Shown: one piece after another, positions 24,844 to 31,263 of the stretch
Layout: every line of letters begins with the position of its first letter
How positions within the stretch are numbered: position 1 is the stretch's first letter
Assembly: GCA_030522415.1 (NCBI GenBank)
Contig: CM060112.1
Location: 11,447,501 to 11,511,500 of the forward strand
Reading direction: 5' to 3'
DNA length: 64,000 nucleotides
Source of the DNA: Channallabes apus
Taxonomy: Eukaryota > Chordata > Actinopteri > Siluriformes > Clariidae
The notes under the pieces: generated by a model
Databases searched by the model: none
What the model saw: only the letters and a program-made list of their open reading frames with translations
Told to the model about the DNA's origin: nothing
Program-made: the position numbers and the translations under genes

Positions 24844-27800
24844 AGGAAAATATTAACAGAATTTTAATTAGTTCATTAATTAATAATTGACATATAATGA
24901 CGCTTTTCCACTGCATAGTACGGCACGACACGGTTCAGTTAAACTCACTTTTGGGGGGTTTTACACTGGGAACAGTACCTGGTACCTGGTCCTTTTTTTA
25001 GTACCACCTCAGCCGAGGTTCCAAGCGCGCCGAACCGTTACCAAAACGTGACGTGTAAACTCCGCTGGTCACCGATTGGCCGGAGAAAATAGTCATTACT
25101 GCGTCTCCGAACTTGCGACATGAGACACAACAGAACCGCTATATTTAGAACAGCCAGCGAAGGATCGGACGCAGCTTTTTGTATTAACCAAAAATTTTCT
25201 TTGGCTGCCATCAGCCTCTTTTGAAACAAACTCCTTCGTCTCGCTGTTAAAAACATCCACATGCCGAGAATGAAGAACACCATGCCGTCGATATGCTCCA
25301 TTGTTGTGTGTTTGTTTGTGGCGCGTTTACGATGATGTCACGGCAGTAGCGGCGCCGCAACTAATCCACACGTGAGTAATCCCGCCCACTCTAAAGTGAT
25401 ACTAAACTGCAGTGGAAGCGCAAACCGAGCCAAACTGAGCCGAACCGAAGTGAGCTGTACTGAACCGTGTCGTGCCGTTCTATGCAGTGGAAAAGAGGCA
25501 TTAGTTAAGATGATGTCCATTAAAGGCTCTGAATGTTAGTTTTGATAAATTTTGGATTAATTGCCCAGCCTTAATTCATTGTATATTAAAAACAATTGTA
25601 TTAAAACATTTAGTATAAAATAGCATAAAGTAAATCAAAGTGTGTGTGCCAATATAATACAGAATGCCTTAAGATATTGGACTGCTGAAGGACTGAGACA
25701 GGAGAGCTTTCATCACTAATGCTACAGACCTGGCCATATCACAGATTAATCCACCCGAGCAAAGCCCTACAGCTACACACACTATGTCTTGGCCTCTCTC
25801 TCTCTCTCTCTCTCTCTCCCTCTTTGTCTTTCTGTCTCTCAGAATATAATTATTCCTTACTAACCGAGGATGAGTTATAGCTAATTCAGACACTGGCTTT
25901 TCATTATAAGACTAAAGACCCAGACTTAAAAATAGACTACGCTGAAGACCAAAATGTGAAAATAAAACGAAGTGTTTAGAGGAAGTATATGTGCCTGATA
26001 AGTATGCACAGATACTTATCTCTCTCTTTTTCAGAAAAACATGTTTTTTTTAATAGTATGATCTACAAAAAACTGAGATCTATGTTCTTTTATAAGGAAA
26101 AATTAAGGAAAAATATTTAAAGATATTAAAAAGCACTTGCCCATAATAGGCATGTCTGATATGATGATAAAATACTTATAATATACAAGTCAATTACAAA
26201 ATATAAATTATACATTTATTAAAGGTAATATACACAGAAGAGACACATCTGTCTGTGGGAACATTAACACAACTAGGAGTTGTTACCACATCCTCCGTAC
26301 AGTCCTGACTTCACTCCAAATGTTTGGGCCATGTACAGTAAGATGTGGTATTATCATAGCTTCAGCATATAGAGAAAACTTTCTACCTTGATGAAATCCA
26401 AGTATTAGTGAAACGCATTAAGTGCATTAGTCTAGCAGAGGATTATATAGAGAAATAAAGGAAGATTTACTCTCATAACTTCTGTTATTGTGTGCAATTA
26501 AAAATCTTGAACGCCACTCATTCTTTTCAGAGATATTGAGGCTGTTATCAGTTATGTTAAAGTATATTGTATAGAAAGCTTTATTTCCATACTTTTCCTG
26601 TTAAATAGTTATTTTTATATATTTTTAAACCAAAATAATGTTATATTTTTGTCTGTTGTTGTTTCAGTGAATTGAAGTTTTGCTGGAATTCGCTAATCTA
26701 AATACTGCAATACATACATGTGTTCATCAAATGTAGCTGATCAACCACCAGGGTTTCACATGTAATATTTTTAACTACAGTTAACAGATTCATAGTCAAA
26801 GTCATAATTAGTACGCTAATAGAAGCTTGGCCAGTAATTAGTGCAATACACACTGTGTGTTAAAGACAGTACAGCTAACATGTTCGCAATCACTTGATTT
26901 TTATTATGTATCTTTTATCTGTGTAAGATTTGTTTTTAAAATATGATGATTGGATAGCTTAACAAAACACGACGGCCTTTTTGAGACACACACCGCGCCC
27001 CCCACCCATACAATTCAATATTTACAAATTTATTCATTGTTGTCTGTTATGTGCAAAGACTTTTAAATATTTGAATGAAGTTTGCAGCGTTGAGTTCATC
27101 CGAGAAAACTGGTTTAATATCAGTGCTGCTAGAGGAAAGATAATGTTTGAATCATGCTGAATCAACCCTTTTGCAAAACAGGGTCTGATCCTATCTGTGT
27201 GTCTATCCATCCATCTATCTAACTAAGCAGAACATGTTCTGTTAAAAAAAAAAAAAGTAAAAACTGTTGGTTTTTTTTTTTTTTTTGCATTTATATATTA
27301 TAGTGCATTGATATTTGTAAATACATGACCTTTATTCCTAGTTATTTAAGGGTTGGTATGGGTGAGCGTTGTACTGTACAGTATGTAGGATGTCACAGGC
27401 AAATCAATAGATACAGTAAGACAGTAAGCATTGCATTGACAAGGTGCTTATTGGGACGGTGGGTTTGCATGGAGATGGCTTTTCATCATAGCCATAAAAA
27501 GTATTTAAAATACTTTTTATGGCTATTTAAAGACAGGTTAAATAAAAATAAGAAGTCCCGAAGAAGACTAGGGTTGTATGTAATCTACAGTATATTAGGT
27601 TACATATAGTATATTTCTGCTTTTAATGACTAGACCAACACTTCAGTGAAGTCAAGAGTTGAGACTAAATGTCTTAGTCTATCAGAAAAAAAACAACAAC
27701 AATAATAATAATAATAATAATAATATACATTTCCTTGTTTGCTTAAGTGTACGGGATTATTTAACCTTTATTAGGTAGGCCTAATTTTTTGTACCCATGT

Positions 27801-28222
27801 GTAATGTACACATTTCCTAAAAAAAACTTACAATCCATTTGCGTACCCTTAAATATGTTTAAAGGTGTGTAATTTATATATCTAAATATAAATATCCATG
27901 TTAAACATAATTACTAATAATACAAATAAGGCACTGTTGAATGTACTAACAAGGAAAGGTAAACACTTTACACTTCTGTACTGGTTGTTATTTCACAAGT
28001 CAGAACTGTAACTTATTTAATGCTTTAGACACGAGCTTCAGAACGCGTCCGACGTTTGATGATAACTGTATGAACGTGTAGTTAATGTTTAGTGTGAAAG
28101 CTGCAGTTCCAGTTTATCCTGCTGTTAGACAGGTGCAGCTCACTTCTAAGCCGGGAATAGATGATTATAAAACTCTTTACCTTCCCCTTCAGGTCCAGAA
28201 TGAAGACAGCGGAGGCAGCCAT
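7235..28222 (-). CDS. ap1m: AP-1 clathrin adaptor complex mu subunit (nine exons, 3' end outside window)
   Basis: Medium chain of the AP-1 adaptor, which selects tyrosine-motif cargo for clathrin vesicles at the trans-Golgi and endosomes. The spliced order is 28222-28181, 22718-22562, 22432-22365, 22075-21945, 16258-16111, 14403-14277, 8132-7990, 7906-7835, 7393-7235. All junctions are GT-AG and in phase, giving 349 codons from MAASAVFILDLKGK to VEWTIKSFP. The N-terminal longin-like domain covers about residues 1-140 and the signal-binding mu-homology domain starts near 165. Asp174 in VFMDVIESVNLL corresponds to the Asp that contacts the cargo tyrosine. Family members have 423 residues, and the missing 74 would complete that length exactly. 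Residue choices (AMTKKN, FEITGREKS, KARSQFKSRSTANN) seem closer to the fish paralogue ap1m3 than to ap1m1 or ap1m2; that is inference. Confidence 0.95.
7774..7819. repeat. (GA)n microsatellite
   Basis: About 23 uninterrupted GA units in the intron between ap1m exons 8 and 9. Confidence 0.95.
7835..7906 (-). CDS. ap1m: ap1m exon 8
   Basis: 24 codons, VKPLIWIESVIEKFSHSRVE to IKVK, between a CAG acceptor and a GTACTA donor. It sits beside a (GA)n run at 7774-7819. It falls in a gap between open frames and was found from the expected family sequence. Confidence 0.94.
7990..8132 (-). CDS. ap1m: ap1m exon 7
   Basis: Completes a split Arg codon, then reads EKSKSVELEDVKFHQCVRLS to LMSYRLNTT. The donor is GTGAGC. 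The preceding intron is 6.1 kb. Confidence 0.95.
8690..9180. mobile_element. Degenerate DNA-transposon relic
   Basis: Phrases such as CTCCAGCACATCCTACAGATG and GCATCGATGAGCCTTCG resemble an old fish transposon whose antisense strand I recognise, probably Tc1/mariner-like. No intact frame or ends are visible. It lies in the intron between ap1m exons 6 and 7. Confidence 0.35.
9181..13149. other. ap1m intron, mostly unrecognised
   Basis: The 6-kb intron between exons 7 and 6. It holds weak traces of SINE 3' sequence near 9895-9990 and a possible mariner-like stretch near 12735-13130 (starting TACGAGGGTTAGACAAAAAA). Neither can be delimited, and no host exon is seen. Confidence 0.4.
13153..13381. 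mobile_element. Short Harbinger-like MITE
   Basis: 229 bp with terminal inverted repeats TACCCCGATCTCACCTA and, reversed, TACCCCTATCTCACCTA. It is flanked by TTA at 13150-13152 and 13382-13384. A TTA duplication fits the TWA preference of PIF/Harbinger elements. The interior is CpG-rich and non-coding. Confidence 0.75.
14277..14403 (-). CDS. ap1m: ap1m exon 6
   Basis: Reads VSATGSVLRSEILGSIKLKV to KVLFEITG plus one base. The donor is GTGAGT. This fits beta strands of the mu-homology domain, including the invariant GMPELRLGLNDK. Confidence 0.95.
14429..14462. repeat. (ATC)n microsatellite
   Basis: Interrupted ATC triplets just upstream of ap1m exon 6. Confidence 0.8.
14542..16110. other. ap1m intron, nothing recognised
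   Basis: The intron between exons 6 and 5. A GC-richer island of about 180 bp near 15718-15900 stands out from the AT-rich surroundings but matches nothing I know. Confidence 0.35.
16111..16258 (-). CDS. ap1m: ap1m exon 5
   Basis: Reads YITQQGHKLEVGAPRPPATV to DVIESVNLL. It covers the linker and the start of the mu-homology domain, with the cargo-binding Asp174. The intron before it (5.7 kb) holds a Tc1 relic with a Harbinger-like MITE inside. Confidence 0.95.
16259..18280. other. ap1m intron, nothing recognised
   Basis: The 5.7-kb intron between exons 5 and 4. AT-rich, with short ATC repeats near 18131. No coding or element ends recognised. Confidence 0.35.
18281..18319. repeat. (TG)n microsatellite
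   Basis: About 18 TG units with one TA interruption. Confidence 0.95.
19303..19520 (-). mobile_element. V-SINE-type SINE, 5'-truncated
   Basis: Minus-strand copy from the tail (ACTCACTCAC, then CTTCTATACCGCC) to the core AACCTGCAGATCTTAGGACTG. The tRNA-like head is missing. It abuts Tc1-like sequence directly, and no duplication is evident. Confidence 0.85.
19521..21310 (-). pseudogene. Tc1-like transposase relic, interrupted by a MITE
   Basis: Minus-strand broken frames match a Tc1 transposase in order. At the N-terminus is EISEFKRGQIVDG...SRATVSRV (helix-turn-helix), then PVSTKTVHPELHRVNVHGRA, then VWRSPKEG-like text and VYQDDNAPIHTA (second catalytic Asp). The Glu block is not legible. 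Frameshifts and stops are frequent, and a 733-bp MITE sits at 19929-20661. It lies in the intron between ap1m exons 5 and 4. Confidence 0.8.
19929..20661. mobile_element. Harbinger-like MITE with TAA duplication
   Basis: Inverted ends read GGCCTTGTTCACACGGGC and continue for about 29 matching bases on both sides. They are flanked by TAA at 19926-19928 and 20662-20664. The 733-bp interior has no usable frame. The 3-bp TWA duplication fits PIF/Harbinger. It inserted into the already present Tc1-like relic. Confidence 0.85.
21311..21944. other. Intron sequence, possible old transposon text
   Basis: 21380-21720 has GC content and wording unlike the flanks and may be an old transposon in antisense. 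I could not place it in a family. Confidence 0.3.
21945..22075 (-). CDS. ap1m: ap1m exon 4
   Basis: Reads VFTEYFKVVEEESIRDNFVT to QTTDSKILL and two bases of Glu. The donor is GTGAGT. End of the longin-like domain. Confidence 0.95.
22365..22432 (-). CDS. ap1m: ap1m exon 3
   Basis: Completes the split Leu codon, then reads VAMTKKNTNAALVYSFLYKL and VE. The donor is GTGAGT. Only 129 bp separate it from exon 2. Confidence 0.94.
22562..22718 (-). CDS. ap1m: ap1m exon 2
   Basis: Begins after an AG with VLICRNYMGSVNMSEIDHLM and ends FLYIKHNNIY plus one base. The donor is GTATCC. This is the longin-like domain. The first intron, 5.46 kb, is among the longest. Confidence 0.95.
22719..23054. other. 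Intron start, nothing recognised
   Basis: Start of the 5.46-kb first intron of ap1m. It has poly-A/T tracts and an (AT)n run just before the palindrome. Confidence 0.35.
23055..23126. repeat. 72-bp near-perfect palindrome
   Basis: Two 36-bp arms meet without a spacer at 23090/23091 (...TTTTTGCA|TGCAAAAA...). They differ at a single position (ATCTCC versus GGACAT). An (AT)n tract precedes it. It has no relation to the SINE that follows. Confidence 0.95.
23306..23575 (+). mobile_element. Degenerate V-SINE-type SINE
   Basis: Contains GCTTAGTGGTTAGCGTTGTC, CACCTTGTACCTCCAGGGTC, CTTGGTGGGTTTCCTCCCAC and GGATTGGCACCC in the usual order. Parts of the head and core are deleted and it has many substitutions, so it is older than the copies at 2598 or 32557. 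Confidence 0.8.
23576..24783. other. ap1m first intron, nothing recognised
   Basis: No repeat family or coding signal that I can name. Confidence 0.35.
24784..24841. repeat. (CA)n microsatellite
   Basis: About 28 uninterrupted CA units. Confidence 0.97.
24898..25501. mobile_element. TIR element with an 88-codon ORF
   Basis: Matching inverted ends of about 40 bp: CTTTTCCACTGCATAGTACG at the left and CTTTTCCACTGCATAGAACG on the reverse strand at the right, both continuing GCACGACACGGTTCAG. The host duplication is AT or TA (2 bp, ambiguous), as in ISL2EU/Harbinger relatives. The interior holds an open frame on the minus strand (separate entry). Confidence 0.75.
25038..25301 (-). CDS. Hypothetical 87-residue ORF inside a TIR element
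   Basis: ATG to stop, starting MEHIDGMVFFILGMWMF and continuing with KRLMAAKENFWLIQKAASD. It lies wholly within the inverted-repeat element at 24898-25501. I recognise no family. It could be a decayed transposase N-terminus, a captured host fragment or chance. The N-terminus is hydrophobic. No splice or promoter evidence is visible. Confidence 0.25.
   Translation of the reverse strand: MEHIDGMVFFILGMWMFLTARRRSLFQKRLMAAKENFWLIQKAASDPSLAVLNIAVLLCLMSQVRRRSNDYFLRPIGDQRSLHVTFW
27488..27526. repeat. 17-bp stem hairpin
   Basis: ATAGCCATAAAAAGTAT is followed after five bases by its exact reverse complement. Confidence 0.9.
27703..27724. repeat. (AAT)n microsatellite
   Basis: About seven AAT units in the first intron of ap1m. 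Confidence 0.9.
28181..28222 (-). CDS. ap1m: ap1m exon 1 (start codon)
   Basis: Encodes MAASAVFILDLKGK (14 codons, phase 0 end) followed by donor GTAAAG. The start is the conserved family start, and the upstream sequence is moderately CpG-rich. Confidence 0.93.
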
Positions 28223-28460
28223 TCCGCTCACACAACGGTTTTATTATATTTTTTTAAACAAAATGATTAACAAAGTAAAACGCTGTATATTAAGACGCGG
28301 CAGAAGACAGATGACAGACTTCCATCCCTCGCGTGCTCGCCTTCTCTGACGCTTCCGGGGTCTCGCGCGCAGTCCAACCGGTTTGTCGGCTTTTTAAAAG
28401 GTGGCTGCTGTCGGTTCAGGTTTTTTTTTTTTTTTTTGGTGCTACTTTGTTACCTTTGAT
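28223..28460 (-). promoter_or_regulatory. Probable ap1m 5' UTR and promoter region
   Basis: The stretch upstream of the ap1m ATG has clustered CpG (GTCTCGCGCGCAGTCC, CTCGCGTGCTCGCC), unlike the AT-rich surroundings, followed by a poly-T tract. This fits a CpG-type vertebrate promoter. No TATA box or start site can be fixed from sequence alone. Confidence 0.4.
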
Positions 28461-28769
28461 CATGACATCATGTGAAGTTTTTTTTTTAAAAAGCGCATTG
28501 GTGTTCTTTTATGTTGTAACAAATAAATAAATAAATAAATAAAAGCTACAGCGTGTCTATCTAAAAATACTGAAGCGGAATGTGATGAGGTGTGACGGGC
28601 GAGTCGCGAACGATTTGTTTCTGTTTCAGCGAGTCTTCTGAACGAGTCGAAGGAACCGATTCGCGATTCACAGAAGGTTATGACTCTTGTCTTTGTGTTT
28701 GTTTTTGCATTGCAGCCACAGAATGAAGGAATCGATTCAACATTTCAACTCATAATGAGTGCAAAACCA
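28461..28769. other. Spacer with possible transposon fragment
   Basis: 28600-28680 repeats GAACGA/GATTCGCGA words (GAGTCGCGAACGATTTG, GAACCGATTCGCGATTC), which occur in some fish DNA transposons. It is not delimited. Confidence 0.3.
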
Positions 28770-29030
28770 ATACATTTGTGCAATATTTCTTTTTCATTTA
28801 CACATTTCTAGTGCAATGTGCAACTTAATTGTGTGCTATATTTAATTCTATTCTATTTTACCATTTTGTGTTATTTTTCTTTAAATTTGTATTGCTTTAA
28901 TTTGATTTTTTCCTGTCTAATCTATTTTTTTTATCTTTTCCTTTCTTCCCGGTTTAATTAATCAGAACAACTGTATAACCAAGACAAAGCAATTTCCCTC
29001 TGGGATTAATACAGTTCTTTGAATCTATGA
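28770..29030 (+). mobile_element. Probable LINE 3' UTR fragment
   Basis: Alternating TGCAAT/TTTATT text ends in CAATTTCCCTCTGGGATTAA followed by TACAG, a typical 3' end of fish non-LTR elements. No coding part is attached. Confidence 0.5.
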
Positions 29031-29097
29031 TTAAAATATTGATTTAAATTTTTGAAAGTTGTGTTTAGCATGATAAATCATCATCATCATCATCATC

Positions 29098-29436
29098 ATC
29101 GTATACCTTAATCCTATATTCAGGGTCGCCTATCCCAAGAGACTTATGGCATGAGGCGGGGTACCCCTGAAAAGGGTGCCAATCCATTGCAGGGCAGACT
29201 CTCGCGCACACACACACACACACAAACACACACTCATTCACACACTACGGGCAATTTGGGAACGCCAGTTAGTCTAATCTGCATGTCTTTGGACTGTGGG
29301 AGAAAACCAGAGTACCCAGAGGAAACCCACCAAGCACAGGGAGAACATGCAAACTCCATGCACACAGATCCAAGGCGAGAATCGAACCCAGACCCTGGAG
29401 GTACAAGGTGCCAGTGATAACCACTAAGCCAACGAA
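29098..29436 (-). mobile_element. Diverged V-SINE-type SINE
   Basis: Minus-strand copy from the tail (GTATACCTTAATCC) to the head (AACCACTAAGCCAAC). The core is intact but shows many substitutions relative to the young copies. A (CAT)n run lies directly before it. Confidence 0.85.
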
Positions 29437-29584
29437 TGTTTAACCTTTGAATCAGAAAGTGCTTTATAACCATACAAGGAATTTTTTTTGGTGAGAGAAG
29501 CTTGCAGAGATGACAACACACACGCACACACACAAAAAGACAAGAAATGGAATAGGATGTGGGGTGGTTAAAATATTGATTTAG

Positions 29585-29702
29585 TTTCCAATCCAGGGTG
29601 TACGCCGTCCCAAAATTGTACCAACATTTTTCTGGGATAGGCTCCAGGCCCCCTGAGGTCCTGTACAGGATAAGCAGTATAAAAAAAATTAATGAATGAT
29701 GA
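29585..29702 (+). mobile_element. SINE 3' fragment
   Basis: Reads CCAATCCAGGGTGTACG, then TGGGATAGGCTCCAGGCCCC, then GGATAAGCAGTAT and an AATGAATG tail. This is the 3' third of the same SINE family, in the opposite orientation to the copy 150 bp upstream. Confidence 0.75.
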
Positions 29703-30871
29703 ATGAGTAGCATCTCTTGGTTTGTGCAATAGTATAAATCTTACATTTTGAATAATATTTCCTGTATTCTATACTTATACAGTACACAAAAATCTTAGAG
29801 GATCAAAAAATCAATAAGACAAGCCAAATATATATGTATGTAGATAATTATAATATATTAATACTCTTAATGCGAACTATAGAATATCCATTTGCAGAAT
29901 AAAATGCAGATATTTGCACACAATGGCCTGTTTAAAGCAATTAATTAAAAATCTCCCAGAGCTCAATTCAACTAAACAGTTTTATTCAAAAGAATCAATT
30001 GAGTTATAAGTAATTGAAGTTAACAACAGTGTGTCGTTTGATATCTTACTATGCATTACCTCACATTTTCTGTAGCTTGCTTTTAACCCAGAGCGCATGA
30101 GCAGTAATTTAATAAAAAATTTTAGGCAGATTACTTATTAAAATTTGGATTAAACCAATGTAATGTAGTTAAGCAACTAGTCGGGCAGACTAATACATAT
30201 ATGTACTTCAAAAACCAGACTTCACTTTGAAAACAAAGTGTATTAGAGACAATGTGAAAGGACGCATCAAGGTTAGGAGATAAGTGTGACGATTTATTAA
30301 TATTGACAAAAAAAAACTTAAAGCATAAAGAGACAGAGTGTTAATCATTAAATCATTACACAACATGTTAAAGTATGAAAATCTTTGAATGTTTAAAGTA
30401 AAAATTCAATTTGTAGGATAAGTCCAGCTGCTACAGTAGGTACCACATTCAATTTTACACTCAAGGGAAACCAGGCTCCTGCAACGCCTAGTAAATGTTG
30501 CGTAACATTGATTTTTGTGGGTGGGATTGGGCGGTCATGAAGCTTGTAGGACACCCAAAGGCTCATTAAAATTTATATGAGTTCTTATACAGTGCATATG
30601 TTGTTCTTATGGTGCTTACTGTGGCACTGGGTGGCATTTTTTGCCTTCCTTTATTTTGTCATCAGTAACTGGTTTATCCTGGTAAGGATCATAACGGTTT
30701 AAATTACACATTGTATTTTATGACAGCTTTTGTCAGATTTTAATTTTTTTCTGTGCAAGTTTAAACCATAATACCTGCAGGAGGACACAGAATTAGTCAG
30801 AGTTCCTTCAGGAGCATTGATACTGTAGGATTAATAATAGTCCACATACTGTACTCAGGTCACGCTTTTGT
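29703..30871. other. Intergenic, nothing recognised
   Basis: AT-rich sequence between the stop of the LRR gene and the ap1m upstream region. It would contain the LRR gene's 3' UTR. I could not choose a polyadenylation site. Confidence 0.35.
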
Positions 30872-31263
30872 TTATCCAATGCTGAACTCTTCCATATCCT
30901 CACCCTCATCTTCATCCTCATCATCCTCCTGCCAGTGATCAACCTCTCGTTCTGCTCTTTCCCTCTCACTTGCTTGAATGTAGTTGTCTTCAATAAATCC
31001 ATCATCATCATCCTCCATGTGCCTGTTTACCATGTTTGAATTTGGGATGTTGCCGTGGCTGGAGAATCCCACATCAAAATTCGCAGGGTCACACTGACTC
31101 GCCCCATCTCCCTCACTGAGCCTCGAGTGCCTGTAGCTGGCCCAATACCGATGGATGATTTTACACTTTGCCCCAATTGTGATGAGCACAGAGAGGCTGA
31201 TGGCTGTCACCAGAGCTGCCACGAGGTACTTCCAGGTCTCTGGAGACATTTTTTCATTCTTAC
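30872..31263 (-). CDS. LRRC19/TEMP-like exon 4 (membrane helix and tail)
   Basis: Reads KNEKMSPETWKYLVAALVTA to EEFSIG and stop TAA. It contains the membrane helix, the juxtamembrane ASYRHSRL and the acidic FIEDNYIQ tail. Confidence 0.85.

Larger units (their letters stand above)
25502..28180. other. ap1m first intron, remainder
   Basis: AT-rich, with a (CT)n run near 25796-25818, A/T homopolymers near 27245 and 27270, a 39-bp hairpin at 27488-27526 and (AAT)n near 27703. No genes recognised. Confidence 0.4.
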
